Shown here: positions 16,084 to 25,485 of the stretch, in pieces
Position numbering within the stretch: the stretch's first letter is position 1
How the letters are laid out: the number at the start of each line of letters is the position of its first letter
Assembly: GCA_024277815.1 (NCBI GenBank)
Contig: JAJRUM010000042.1
Location: 1-46,949 of the forward strand
DNA from: Gammaproteobacteria bacterium
GTDB lineage: Bacteria > Pseudomonadota > Gammaproteobacteria > Xanthomonadales > SZUA-36
Length of the DNA: 46,949 nucleotides
Direction of reading: 5' to 3'
Made by a program: the position numbers and the translations under genes
Notes under the pieces: generated by a model
What the model saw: only the letters and a program-made list of their open reading frames with translations
Database searches by the model: none
What the model was told of the DNA's origin: nothing

Positions 16084-16641
16084 ATGATCGAAGATATCAA
16101 AAAAGACACACGTATCCGCATGAGCAAAAGCCTGGATGCCCTGCGTACTGAGTTGGCCAAGATTCGTACCGGCCGCGCGCATCCCAGCTTGTTAGAACAT
16201 GTTCATGTGGATTACTACGGCAGTGAGGTCCCCATCAGTCAGGCGGCCAGCGTTTCGGTTGAAGATGCCCGCACGCTTGCAGTCACCGCATGGGACAAAA
16301 CCATGGTCGGTCCACTTGAGAAAGCCATCATGTCATCAGATCTTGGCCTCAATCCTGTGACCGCCGGAACCATCATCCGCATTCCGTTGCCCCCGCTGAC
16401 AGAAGAACGCAGAGTGTCGCTGGGCAAAGTGGTTCACCATGAAGGCGAAAACACAAAAATAGCCATTCGCAACATTCGCAGGGATGCCAACAACCACCTC
16501 AAAGAACTCCTTAAAAGCAAGGATATTTCCGAAGATGACGACCGCCGTGCGGAACAGGATATCCAGCAAATCACGGATACGCATGTGAAAAGTGCCGATG
16601 ACATCGTGGCAATCAAAGAACAGGAACTACTGGAGTTTTGA
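16084..16641 (+). CDS. frr: Ribosome recycling factor
   Basis: With EF-G it splits post-termination ribosomes. The 185 residues match the universal length. Domain I helices are visible as [27 protein letters not shown] and [30 protein letters not shown], and the hinge/domain II as [26 protein letters not shown] and [16 protein letters not shown]. The ATG at 16084 follows a good GGGGAG site. Confidence 0.98.
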   Translation: MIEDIKKDTRIRMSKSLDALRTELAKIRTGRAHPSLLEHVHVDYYGSEVPISQAASVSVEDARTLAVTAWDKTMVGPLEKAIMSSDLGLNPVTAGTIIRIPLPPLTEERRVSLGKVVHHEGENTKIAIRNIRRDANNHLKELLKSKDISEDDDRRAEQDIQQITDTHVKSADDIVAIKEQELLEF

Positions 16642-16667
16642 AGTTTTGCCATGCAGATATGCATTAA

Positions 16668-17423
16668 GTGAGTACACCGCCAGCCATTCCCGGCCATATT
16701 GCCATCGTCATGGATGGGAATGGGCGCTGGGCCAAAAAACGTAACCGCCCCCGCAGCATGGGCCATCAGGCCGGTGTCAAATCACTGCGGGCATGTATCG
16801 AGTACTGCGCACGTCTGGGCATCGGCACGCTGACTGTTTTTGCCTTTTCCAGCGAGAACTGGAAGCGACCCGCGAACGAAGTTTCCCGCTTGATGAACCT
16901 TTTCCTGCAGGCATTGGAAAAAGATTCCGGCAAGCTTCACAACAATGGCATCTGCCTGCGCTTTATTGGCGACAAATCAGCCTTCGAGGCTACCCTGCAA
17001 GTCAAAATGACTGAAGCTGAAGCACTGACTGCAAACAATACGCGTATGGTTGTAAACATTGCGGTCAACTATGGTGGCCGCTGGGATATCACTCAGGCTG
17101 CCCGGCGCCTTGCCACTGCGATCAATGCAGGCAGCTTGCCTGCAGATGATGTCAATGAATCAGCGTTCTCGCGCTTCCTCGCCCTGGCCGCCTCGCCGGA
17201 CCCGGACCTGTTTATCCGCACTGGCGGCGAAATGCGGATAAGCAACTTCCTGCTGTGGCAGGCAGCTTATTCAGAGCTCTATTTCACGCCCACCCTGTGG
17301 CCGGATTTCGATGAAGATGCACTCAATCTCGCCATCACAGCTTTTCAGTCAAGGGAGCGACGCTTCGGGCTCACTGGCGAACAGTTTAGAAACAAGCAGG
17401 CCAGGATCGATGCAAATGCTTAA
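16668..17423 (+). CDS. uppS: Isoprenyl transferase (undecaprenyl diphosphate synthase)
   Basis: Makes the C55 carrier lipid for peptidoglycan and O-antigen by cis-condensation of isopentenyl diphosphate onto farnesyl diphosphate. The 251 residues contain the signature IPGHIAIVMDGNGRWAKK (catalytic D16 with the phosphate-binding GNGRWA), FSSENWKRP, VNIAVNYGGRWDI and DLFIRTGGEMRISNFLLWQAAYSELYF. The start is GTG at 16668; no good ribosome site is seen, but the family N-terminus fits and no ATG precedes the catalytic motif. Its end overlaps cdsA. Confidence 0.96.
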   Translation: MSTPPAIPGHIAIVMDGNGRWAKKRNRPRSMGHQAGVKSLRACIEYCARLGIGTLTVFAFSSENWKRPANEVSRLMNLFLQALEKDSGKLHNNGICLRFIGDKSAFEATLQVKMTEAEALTANNTRMVVNIAVNYGGRWDITQAARRLATAINAGSLPADDVNESAFSRFLALAASPDPDLFIRTGGEMRISNFLLWQAAYSELYFTPTLWPDFDEDALNLAITAFQSRERRFGLTGEQFRNKQARIDANA

Positions 17424-18234
17424 GCAGCGGATTCTGACAGCACTGTTATTACTGCCGCTGGCAATGGCGGTAATTTTTGCACTGCCTTTGCAGTGGTTCC
17501 TGATTGTGTTGGCGGCCATCATGCTGGGTGGCAGCCGGGAATACTGCCGGCTTGCAGGCCTTTGGGGATCCACAGCTACTCAACTGTTGATTCTGCTGCA
17601 AGCTGCGATCTTCATCGTGCTGGTTCGGTTCCAGGGCCAGTGGAATGCGCACATAACAACGGTCCTGGTCACCAGTTGTGGCCTGTGGTTGTTGATGTTT
17701 GTACGCCTGCCCCTGTTCCGGCCGGATTCATTGGTCGATACCAACTACCGCGTAGTTTCATTTATTACTGCCATTACCTCACTCACCACGGGTTGGCTGG
17801 CTTTAAGCTGGATTCGCAGCCTGGCTGAAGGTTCCTGGCTGATATTGCTGTTACTGCTGATCGTCTGGGCAGCAGATACCGGCGCCTACTTTGCCGGCCG
17901 GGCTTTCGGCAAAAGAAAACTGGCAAAACATATCAGCCCTGGCAAGACCATGGCTGGCTTATTCGGTGGCCTGATTGCTGCACCACTGGTGGCTGTGCTG
18001 GCTGTCATCTTAATGCCAATAACAGGCCCCGAAACACACTGGTTAGTGCCATTGGCTCTCGTCACAGCACTGGTATCAGTTGGTGGTGACTTATTGATTT
18101 CATTGCATAAGCGCACCAGTGGCCACAAAGATTCCGGGGCTTTGTTGCCAGGTCATGGCGGTATTCTAGACCGCGTTGACAGCTTGCTGGCCGCAGCGCC
18201 ATTTTTCGCCCTTGGCCTGTTACTGGCGGTATAG
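17410..18234 (+). CDS. cdsA: Phosphatidate cytidylyltransferase
   Basis: A polytopic inner-membrane enzyme making CDP-diacylglycerol from phosphatidic acid and CTP. The 274 residues show several membrane helices (ILTALLLLPLAMAVIFAL; WLILLLLLIVWAADTGAYFAG; LVAVLAVILMPI) and the C-terminal signature LLISLHKRTSGHKDSGALLPGHGGILDRVDS with the metal-binding acidic residues. I chose the ATG at 17410 (AGGA 4-5 bp upstream), overlapping uppS by 14 bp; the ATG at 17416 is almost as good. Confidence 0.95.
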   Translation: MQMLKQRILTALLLLPLAMAVIFALPLQWFLIVLAAIMLGGSREYCRLAGLWGSTATQLLILLQAAIFIVLVRFQGQWNAHITTVLVTSCGLWLLMFVRLPLFRPDSLVDTNYRVVSFITAITSLTTGWLALSWIRSLAEGSWLILLLLLIVWAADTGAYFAGRAFGKRKLAKHISPGKTMAGLFGGLIAAPLVAVLAVILMPITGPETHWLVPLALVTALVSVGGDLLISLHKRTSGHKDSGALLPGHGGILDRVDSLLAAAPFFALGLLLAV

Positions 18235-18238
18235 GACA

Positions 18239-19423
18239 GTGACCAGCAAAGGCATAACAGTTCTGGGCGCTACTGGTTCGATTGGCGAAAGCACCCTCAG
18301 CGTGCTCGCACTCCACCCTGACCGCTATCATGTCGTCGCTTTGACTGCCCAAAGCAATACCTCCCGACTGGCGGAACAATGCAAACAACATAACGCCCGT
18401 TACGCGGTAATAAGCGACCAGGACAAAGCTGCCGAGTTGCGAGTCGCACTCGCTGCACTGAACTGCAGGTCAGAGGTACTGGCCGGTCGGCAAGCCCTGT
18501 GTGATGTCGCCTGCCTGCCGGAATCCGAGGTGGTGATGGCTGCCATCGTGGGTGCCGCTGGCCTGGAGTCCACGCTGCGAACCGTGCAAAGCGGCAAACA
18601 TCTACTGCTCGCCAACAAAGAGTCCATGGTCATCGCCGGTGAGTTATTCCGGCAAGAGGCGGCAAAACATGGCACGACCATCATTCCGGTTGATTCAGAA
18701 CACAATGCCCTGTTCCAGGTGCTGCCGAAGGGCTTTGAGCAAGGGCTGGAACAAGCGGGTGTTGAAAAGCTGCTGCTGACGGCATCCGGTGGTCCATTTC
18801 TGCACACCCGGCGCCAGGATTTACAGCACATTACGCCCGAGCAGGCCTGCGATCACCCTAACTGGGATATGGGCCGAAAAATTTCTGTCGACTCTGCCAC
18901 ATTAATCAACAAGGGGCTCGAGGTGATCGAGGCACGTTGGTTGTTCAACGCCCGCCCCGACCAGATTGAAGTGGTCATTCACCCACAGAGTATCGTGCAC
19001 TCCATGGTGGCATACCGCGACGGGTCCGTACTGGCCCAGCTGGGCATGCCTGACATGCGCACACCCATTGCACATGCGCTGGCCTGGCCCGAACGCATTG
19101 AATCAGGCGTGGCTCGCCTTAATTTTGCTGACCTGCAGAGTCTCGAATTTCACCAACCAGACCTTGAGCGCTTCCCCGGCCTCAGACTGGCATTTCAGGT
19201 TCTTGAGGCTGGCGGCAATGCAGCTGTCATATTCAACGCCGCCAATGAGATTGCGGTCGATGCGTTTTTGCACCGTCGTATCGGCTTCCTGCAAATTCCA
19301 TCTGTCGTTGCAAACGCAATGGACAAGTGTAAACAGGGTAAAATAACCGGCCTCGATGAGGTACTGGAGTTTGACCGGCAGACACGTGAAGTCACCCGTC
19401 AAATCGTTGACTCACTGACCTGA
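18239..19423 (+). CDS. dxr: 1-deoxy-D-xylulose-5-phosphate reductoisomerase
   Basis: Converts 1-deoxyxylulose-5-phosphate to 2-C-methylerythritol-4-phosphate with NADPH, committing carbon to the MEP isoprenoid route. The 394 residues carry VLGATGSIGEST (NADPH site), LANKESMV, PVDSEHNALFQ (metal ligands), TASGGPF, HPNWDMGRKISVDSATLINKGLEVIEA and HPQSIVHSMV. The start is GTG at 18239, 4 bp after the cdsA stop; it aligns with the E. coli protein (398 residues) and no ATG fits. The ribosome site is poor, so translation may rely on coupling to cdsA. Confidence 0.97.
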   Translation: MTSKGITVLGATGSIGESTLSVLALHPDRYHVVALTAQSNTSRLAEQCKQHNARYAVISDQDKAAELRVALAALNCRSEVLAGRQALCDVACLPESEVVMAAIVGAAGLESTLRTVQSGKHLLLANKESMVIAGELFRQEAAKHGTTIIPVDSEHNALFQVLPKGFEQGLEQAGVEKLLLTASGGPFLHTRRQDLQHITPEQACDHPNWDMGRKISVDSATLINKGLEVIEARWLFNARPDQIEVVIHPQSIVHSMVAYRDGSVLAQLGMPDMRTPIAHALAWPERIESGVARLNFADLQSLEFHQPDLERFPGLRLAFQVLEAGGNAAVIFNAANEIAVDAFLHRRIGFLQIPSVVANAMDKCKQGKITGLDEVLEFDRQTREVTRQIVDSLT

Positions 19424-19442
19424 ATGGAAAACTGATACCAAT

Positions 19443-20819
19443 ATGTCTGAATTTCTTGGTTCAATCTGGTGGCTGCTTGTCGCACTGGGGCTGCTCATTA
19501 CTTTCCATGAGTTTGGCCACTTCTGGGTCGCGCGGCGAATGGGTGTTCGTGTACTCAGGTTTTCCATCGGTTTTGGCAAAACGCTATGGTCAAGAACAGG
19601 CCGCGATGGCACCGAGTATGTAATTGCAGCCATTCCGCTGGGCGGCTATGTAAAAATGCTGGATGAGCGTGAGGGTGAAGTCGAAAACCATGACCTGGAT
19701 GCCGCCTTTAACCGTAAATCGGTATGGGCCCGAATTGCCATAGTCGCCGCTGGCCCCATCTTTAACCTGATTTTTACACTGTTGGCCTTCTGGCTGATGT
19801 TCCTGGTTGGCATGCCGGAGTCCCGGCCCGTTATCGGGGCAACCAATGGCATTGCCGCCACTGCCGGGCTGGTGCGTGACGACCTGATCATGTCTGTTGA
19901 CGGTGATGAAACAACGACCTGGTCACATGCCATTCTTAACCTGATCACACATGCGCTTGATCGCGACAAAGTAACACTGGTCGTTGAACAGGCGAACGGT
20001 GAACAACGGCAGGTGATGCTAGACCTCAGCCAGTTGAGCAACGACTTCAAAGAAGAGCAGACCCTGCAGGAAATCGGCATTACACCCTGGCGAGCCAAAG
20101 TACCCGCCATCGTCGGCGAGGTTTCGCCGGGCAGCCCGGCATTCAAGGCCGGTTTCAAAGCCGGTGACAGAATTTTGACTATCGCCGGCGAAGCTGTCCC
20201 TGACTGGGCCTGGGTCGGTGCACTGGTGCAGAAACATGGTGCTGCAGATAAGCCACTGGTGGTAACCACAGAACGGGCCGGTAGTACTTTTGAGCTCAGC
20301 GTCCAACCCGAGAAGAAGCGCAGCGGAATCCTTGCCAGTCGCCTGATCCTGGGCATCACCAATCAACCACCCGATGCCGAACTGCAGGCGCAGGTGGCCC
20401 GTGCTTACTTCCTGCACAAATACGACCTGCTGAATGGCTTCAAAGCGGCCTCGGCAGAAATGGCACGTTTAACCAGTTCCACGCTGGGATTGCTCGGACG
20501 GATGCTGACCGGCACGGCATCTGTCAGCAACCTGTCCGGACCGATCAGTATCGCCCGCTTTGCCAACAGTTCGGCCAACGCGGGATTGTCCAGTTTCCTG
20601 TTCTTCCTTGGCGCCATCAGCCTCAGTCTTGGTATCCTCAATTTGCTGCCAATTCCTGTACTCGATGGGGGGCATTTGCTCTATTACCTGATAGAATTAG
20701 TCAAAGGAAGCCCGGTATCTGAGCAAGTACAAGCAAAAGGCCAGTACATTGGGCTTTTAGCACTGTTTGGCCTGATGGGAATTGCATTTTTTAACGATAT
20801 TTTACGATTGGTCGGATAG
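19443..20819 (+). CDS. rseP: Regulator-of-sigma-E (site-2) protease RseP
   Basis: An intramembrane zinc metalloprotease that cuts anti-sigma factor RseA after DegS and also removes leftover signal peptides. 458 residues: first membrane helix with HEFGH at 22-26 (zinc His pair and catalytic Glu), IGFGKTLWSR, IPLGGYVKMLDE, two PDZ domains (about 125-210 and 215-305, second beginning IVGEVSPGSPAFKAGFKAGD), and a C-terminal helix with NLLPIPVLDGG at 400-410, D408 being the third zinc ligand. Context between dxr and bamA is canonical. Confidence 0.97.
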   Translation: MSEFLGSIWWLLVALGLLITFHEFGHFWVARRMGVRVLRFSIGFGKTLWSRTGRDGTEYVIAAIPLGGYVKMLDEREGEVENHDLDAAFNRKSVWARIAIVAAGPIFNLIFTLLAFWLMFLVGMPESRPVIGATNGIAATAGLVRDDLIMSVDGDETTTWSHAILNLITHALDRDKVTLVVEQANGEQRQVMLDLSQLSNDFKEEQTLQEIGITPWRAKVPAIVGEVSPGSPAFKAGFKAGDRILTIAGEAVPDWAWVGALVQKHGAADKPLVVTTERAGSTFELSVQPEKKRSGILASRLILGITNQPPDAELQAQVARAYFLHKYDLLNGFKAASAEMARLTSSTLGLLGRMLTGTASVSNLSGPISIARFANSSANAGLSSFLFFLGAISLSLGILNLLPIPVLDGGHLLYYLIELVKGSPVSEQVQAKGQYIGLLALFGLMGIAFFNDILRLVG

Positions 20820-20896
20820 ACTTCCCGGCTTCAGAAAAAGAATCTGTGTACATGAGAAGAAATCGAGTATCCCGTCAACCTTACCAACCAGGATCA

Positions 20897-23392
20897 ATGG
20901 TCACCAAAGTGCTGACCATCCTGCTTTTTGGCTTGTTGTCGATCAAGTCAGCATTGGCTGTGGACCCGTTTACGATCTCTGATATCAGGGTCGAGGGCCT
21001 GCAGCGTATTTCTGAGGGCACGGTATTCAACTACCTGAGTATTGACAGTGGGGATCTGTTGACATCGACCTCGGCCCGGCAAGCCATACGTTCATTATTC
21101 AGCACCGGCTTTTTCGACTCGGTTGAACTGGAGCGCGAAGGCAATATTCTGGTGATCAGCGTTGTCGAGCGTCCCGCGATTGCAAAAATTACTCTCTCGG
21201 GCAACAAGGCCATCAAAGACGAGGACATGTTTCCTGTGCTCGCTGATATCGGCCTGGCAGAAGGCGAGGTGTTCCAGCCCCAGTCTCTCGACCGCATCAA
21301 ACAAGAACTGGTCAAACAGTATTTCAGCCAGGGCCGCTATGCGGTCTCGGTCGACAGCAGGGTTGTTGAACTGGAGCGTAACCGGGTGCGCATCTCCATC
21401 ATCATCAAAGAAGGCGATACCGCAAAGATCAAACATATCAATATTGTCGGCAACACGCTCTACACCGATAAGGAAATCAAGAAAGACTTCGAATCGGATA
21501 TCCCCCCGGTGTGGAAATTCTGGTCCAAAGATGACCAGTATTCACGTGAGAAGCTCTCCGGTGACCTCGAGAAAATTCGGTCCTACTATCAGGACCGCGG
21601 CTACATCGATGCCAATGTCGAGTCGACACAGGTCTCTATCAGCCAGGACAAACAGGATATTTATATCACCGCCAACATTATTGAAGGTGAACAATACAGC
21701 GTCGATAAAATTCAGGTCACCGGCGACCTGGTCATTGAAGAGGTGACGCTGAGACGCTTGATCATGACCCAGGAAAACGATGTCTTTTCACGCAAAAAAA
21801 TGGAAAGAAGTGTTGAAAACATCACGGCCTTGCTGGCAAATGTCGGCTACGCATTTGCCAATGTAAACCCCATCCCGCAAATTGATCGTGAAAACCGCCT
21901 GGTAACCATTAATTATTTTGTTGATCCTGGCAAGCGCGTGTACGTCCGGCAGATTACATTTGTCGGTAACAGTGGTACCAAGGACGAGGTTTTGCGGCGT
22001 GAAATGCGTCAGTTTGAAGGTGGCTGGTTCTCGCAGGCAGCCATTGACCGTTCCCGCATCCGCCTGCAACGCCTGACTTACTTCGAATCGGTCAACATCG
22101 AAACCCCGGCGGTACCGGGCACAGATGATCAAATCGACGTGGTGGTCACGGTGTCAGAACGCGCCGCCGGAAGCTTCTCTGTAGGCTTGGGCTATTCTCA
22201 GGTTCAGGGTCTGATCGCTTCGTTGAGCATCCAACAGGATAACTTTCTGGGCAGCGGTAAGCGTGTCGGCATTTCATTGTCACGCAGCAGCATCGTCAGC
22301 AGTTTCAACCTGAGCTATGACAACCCGTACTGGACCGAAGATGGTGTCAGCCGTGGTTTCTACGCCCGTTATTCAACCTTTAACCGGGCCGGTGCAAATA
22401 TCTCGACTTTTACCAGTACTGAAGCTGCGGCAGGTGTCAATTTTGGTTTGCCATTGACGGAAGTGGATTATGTACGCGCGGGTATTGGTTTCAGGCAGAC
22501 ATCACTGAACATCGGCAGTTTTGTCCGCGAGGTCGAGTTTCCAGACCCGGAAGATCCGGGCAATATTCTTTGTAACGACCTGAACAACAATGGCATTTGC
22601 CCTGAAGAATATTTCATACCCTCACCATTTGACCCACTGTCAAAGTCTCTTGACCACAATGGTGATGGCATCCTTGACGACCAGGAACGGGATTTTAATG
22701 TCATAGACTTCACCTCATCCTGGTCGCGCGATACACGTAACCACTTCCTCAATCCAACCCGTGGCTCCTTACAACGGGTCAGCCTGACGGGCGCTTTACC
22801 CGGCAGCAGCCGGGAGTACTACAAGCTGTTTTATCGCTATGCGAAATACATACCCATCTGGTCAGACCTGGTGTTTTCGTTCAGTGGCGATCTTGGCTAC
22901 GGCGATTCCTACGACAACTACGACAAGACCTCGCTGGCAACCCCTGTTGATATTGAGCTGCCACCTGGCCTTGAACGGGATTGCCTCGATCAGGAGGTCA
23001 TAACACTGGATACCGGCCTGCCTTTCTTCGAGCATTTCTACGGTGGTGGCGTACGTGATATACGCGGCTTTAAGGCCAATACACTTGGGCCGAAAGATAC
23101 CAATTGCCGTGCAGTCGGCGGCGATCTCAAGGTTTCCGGTGGTATCGAAGTCGCCATTCCAACGCCGTTCACCAAGGGTGGCGGTTCCCGCATTGCGCTG
23201 TTCGTAGATATCGGTAACGTCTATGAAAACCTGGATGCCTTTGATGCCAGCCTGTTCAGGGCATCCGCTGGTATCTCGGTGACCTGGCAGGCACCTATCG
23301 GACCGATTATCATGAACTACGCATTCCCCCTCAAGGAGTTCCGGGGCGACCGGACTGAAAGCCTGCAATTCTCATTCGGCAGCACCTTTTAG
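20897..23392 (+). CDS. bamA: Outer-membrane protein assembly factor BamA
   Basis: The Omp85 barrel that inserts beta-barrel proteins in the outer membrane. From the ATG at 20897 it has 831 residues: signal peptide ending KSALA, five POTRA domains (about 22-420, first beginning FTISDIRVEGLQRISEGTVFNYL), and a 16-stranded barrel ending in Phe (FSFGSTF). The loop-6 motif is IRGF in GGGVRDIRGFKANTLGP. The loop matching E. coli surface loop 3 holds an insertion with a full EF-hand loop at 586-597 (DHNGDGILDDQE) and an EF-like DLNNNGI segment between Cys559 and Cys568. Start is uncertain: AGGA lies 3 bp before 20897, while an ATG at 20852 adds a basic n-region without a good ribosome site. Confidence 0.95.
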   Translation: MVTKVLTILLFGLLSIKSALAVDPFTISDIRVEGLQRISEGTVFNYLSIDSGDLLTSTSARQAIRSLFSTGFFDSVELEREGNILVISVVERPAIAKITLSGNKAIKDEDMFPVLADIGLAEGEVFQPQSLDRIKQELVKQYFSQGRYAVSVDSRVVELERNRVRISIIIKEGDTAKIKHINIVGNTLYTDKEIKKDFESDIPPVWKFWSKDDQYSREKLSGDLEKIRSYYQDRGYIDANVESTQVSISQDKQDIYITANIIEGEQYSVDKIQVTGDLVIEEVTLRRLIMTQENDVFSRKKMERSVENITALLANVGYAFANVNPIPQIDRENRLVTINYFVDPGKRVYVRQITFVGNSGTKDEVLRREMRQFEGGWFSQAAIDRSRIRLQRLTYFESVNIETPAVPGTDDQIDVVVTVSERAAGSFSVGLGYSQVQGLIASLSIQQDNFLGSGKRVGISLSRSSIVSSFNLSYDNPYWTEDGVSRGFYARYSTFNRAGANISTFTSTEAAAGVNFGLPLTEVDYVRAGIGFRQTSLNIGSFVREVEFPDPEDPGNILCNDLNNNGICPEEYFIPSPFDPLSKSLDHNGDGILDDQERDFNVIDFTSSWSRDTRNHFLNPTRGSLQRVSLTGALPGSSREYYKLFYRYAKYIPIWSDLVFSFSGDLGYGDSYDNYDKTSLATPVDIELPPGLERDCLDQEVITLDTGLPFFEHFYGGGVRDIRGFKANTLGPKDTNCRAVGGDLKVSGGIEVAIPTPFTKGGGSRIALFVDIGNVYENLDAFDASLFRASAGISVTWQAPIGPIIMNYAFPLKEFRGDRTESLQFSFGSTF

Positions 23393-23432
23393 CACTAAAA
23401 CTTAATTCATTTGCATAAAAAGGGTACAATTT

Positions 23433-23966
23433 GTGCTTATGAAGCGTTTAGCACCCATATTGCTGATGTTATTGATGATAGTTGCCGTACCGGCAGCTGC
23501 TCAGCAGTTGCGTGTGGGCTATGTAGATATGAAACGGGTTCTTGACAGCGCGCCCCAGGTATTGGCCGGTCGGGATCAGCTGGACCTGGAGTTCCGGCCC
23601 CGCAATGAGGCCATCGAATTTCAGGAGCGCCAGGTCAAGGCGATGGAAGACCGCTTGCAACTGGGTGATATCGCTGAAGATACGAGAATACGTCTCGAAC
23701 GCGATCTGCGGGAGATGCGCCGCAATGTTAACCGGCAAAAAGAGGATCTGCGTGATGAACTATCCTTCCGCCGTACAGAAGAGGTGCAGAAACTTGAAAG
23801 CCAGATTAACCAGGCCGTGCAAGTCATCGCTAACAACAACGGCTACGATCTGATCCTCTCAAGCCCGGTAGTGTACGCTGATCCTTCCCTGGATATTACC
23901 CAGCTTATACTGGATCAACTCGCGCTGGAGTATGAAGCGGATTTACGCGAACGTTCACTTCGCTGA
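23433..23966 (+). CDS. skp: Skp/OmpH-family periplasmic chaperone
   Basis: Holds unfolded outer-membrane proteins on their way to BamA. 177 residues: a signal peptide (MKRLAPILLMLLMIVAVPAAA) followed by VGYVDMKRVLDSAPQ, the family's conserved strand, then long helical tentacles of charged heptads (PRNEAIEFQERQVKAMEDRL; RDLREMRRNVNRQKEDLRDELSFRRTEE) and a return strand (NGYDLILSSPVVYADPSLDIT). AGGG is 8 bp before the GTG at 23433; the ATG at 23439 is the alternative and changes only two residues. The position between bamA and lpxD is standard. Confidence 0.93.
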   Translation: MLMKRLAPILLMLLMIVAVPAAAQQLRVGYVDMKRVLDSAPQVLAGRDQLDLEFRPRNEAIEFQERQVKAMEDRLQLGDIAEDTRIRLERDLREMRRNVNRQKEDLRDELSFRRTEEVQKLESQINQAVQVIANNNGYDLILSSPVVYADPSLDITQLILDQLALEYEADLRERSLR

Positions 23967-23975
23967 CCACATTCC

Positions 23976-25022
23976 ATGGATGACTCTTCCCGCAGACTCA
24001 AGCTTTCCGAGTTAGCTGAACAATACAACCTGCAATACCGTGGTGACGGCGATACGCTGATCGATGGCGTGGGCACCTTGTCTGCTGCCAGCGGATCCCA
24101 ACTGAGCTTCCTTTCCAATGCTGCCTACCGCGAGCAACTGACCCAAACCCAGGCCGGTGCCGTGCTGGTATCCGCCAACGACGCAGAACATTGCCCGGTG
24201 AACGTTCTGGTAGCAGATGACCCCTATGTCAGCTATGCCAGAATCGCTGCCAGATTTGATCCCAGGCGTGTACTGAATCCGGGCATTCACCCCTCGGCAA
24301 GCATTGACCCGGGTGCCACGCTCGGTAACAACGTACACGTTGGTGCAAACGCAGTCATCGGGCCCGGGTGCAATATTGCCGATGCCTGTACGATTGGACC
24401 GGGATGCGTACTGACCGCCGATTGTAAACTGGATGTTGCCTGCCGTCTGGAAGCCAATGTCACGCTCTGTGACGGCGTGACCATTGGCAAGCGGTCAATT
24501 ATTCATGCCGGTGCCGTTATCGGCTCTGATGGTTTTGGTCTGGCATTTGACCAGGACCGCTGGGTGAAAATCCCTCAACTGGGCACGGTCATAATGGGTG
24601 ACGATTGTGAAGTCGGCGCCAACACAACCATCGACCGCGGCGCCATTGGTGATACCATTCTGGAAGATGATGTAAGGCTGGATAATCAGATTCAAATTGG
24701 CCACAACGTCATCATCGGTGCCCACACCGCGATGGCAGGACGTGTGGGCATTTCCGGCAGCACACAGATTGGCAAATACTGTATGTTTGCCGGCTCATCT
24801 GGCACAGTAGGACATATTCAGATCGCCGATCGCACGACGGTAAATTTCTGTAGCGTCGTGACCAAATCTATTACGCAGCCGGGTACGGTATGGAGTGCAG
24901 CCCTGCCGGCCCAGCCACTGCGGGACTGGAACCGTTCCGTTGCCCATCTGCGCAAGCTGGAGAAACTTGCGCGACGTGTTTTAAAACTTGAAAAATCAAC
25001 TCAGGGAACCACTGAAAAATGA
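23976..25022 (+). CDS. lpxD: UDP-3-O-acylglucosamine N-acyltransferase
   Basis: The third committed step of lipid A synthesis, adding an N-linked 3-hydroxyacyl chain from acyl-ACP. 348 residues: N-terminal uridine-binding domain (LSELAEQYNLQYRGDG, SFLSNAAYREQL), a left-handed beta-helix of hexapeptide repeats (IGPGCVLTADCKL and similar, about 105-300), catalytic His243 in NQIQIGHNVIIGAH, and a C-terminal helix (SVAHLRKLEKLARRVLKLEK). Overlaps fabZ by 4 bp (ATGA). Confidence 0.97.
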   Translation: MDDSSRRLKLSELAEQYNLQYRGDGDTLIDGVGTLSAASGSQLSFLSNAAYREQLTQTQAGAVLVSANDAEHCPVNVLVADDPYVSYARIAARFDPRRVLNPGIHPSASIDPGATLGNNVHVGANAVIGPGCNIADACTIGPGCVLTADCKLDVACRLEANVTLCDGVTIGKRSIIHAGAVIGSDGFGLAFDQDRWVKIPQLGTVIMGDDCEVGANTTIDRGAIGDTILEDDVRLDNQIQIGHNVIIGAHTAMAGRVGISGSTQIGKYCMFAGSSGTVGHIQIADRTTVNFCSVVTKSITQPGTVWSAALPAQPLRDWNRSVAHLRKLEKLARRVLKLEKSTQGTTEK

Positions 25023-25480
25023 CTGATAGAATGTTTGAACTACCGATTGAAATTAACGAAATCAGAAAACTGCTGCCGCACCGCTATCCATTCCTGCTCG
25101 TTGACAGGGTAATCTCCTACTCCCTGGAGCCGGAAAAGGTTCTGACGGCCATAAAAAACATCACCGTCAATGAAGACTTCTTTAATGGGCATTTCCCTGC
25201 CAACCCGATCATGCCCGGCGTCATCATGCTGGAAGCCATGGCCCAGGCCTGCGGCCTGCTGGCAAACGTAGCACTGGCAACGACCAAGCGCGATGCAGCC
25301 TTGTACTATCTGGTGAAAATTGACAAAGCCAAATTCAACCGGCCTGTAATCCCGGGCGACCAACTGCAACTGGATGTCAAACAAACGCGGTTGATGCGGG
25401 GCCTGGGTAAGTATGAATGCCGCGCCACCGTCGATGGCCAGCGCACGGCCAGTTGTGAAATTCTCTGCTCTGAGGGTTAG
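25019..25480 (+). CDS. fabZ: 3-hydroxyacyl-[ACP] dehydratase FabZ
   Basis: Removes water from 3-hydroxyacyl-ACP in fatty-acid elongation, competing with LpxA/LpxD for the same pool. 153 residues in a hot-dog fold: [14 protein letters not shown], then catalytic H58 in [15 protein letters not shown] and E72 in [10 protein letters not shown]. Length and both catalytic residues are normal. Its ATG overlaps the lpxD stop, the usual way the two pathways are balanced genetically. Confidence 0.97.
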   Translation: MTDRMFELPIEINEIRKLLPHRYPFLLVDRVISYSLEPEKVLTAIKNITVNEDFFNGHFPANPIMPGVIMLEAMAQACGLLANVALATTKRDAALYYLVKIDKAKFNRPVIPGDQLQLDVKQTRLMRGLGKYECRATVDGQRTASCEILCSEG

Positions 25481-25485
25481 TGTTT

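Noticed and set aside
22862-23368. A 168-codon minus-strand reading opposite the BamA barrel
   Set aside because: Shadow of a conserved essential gene.
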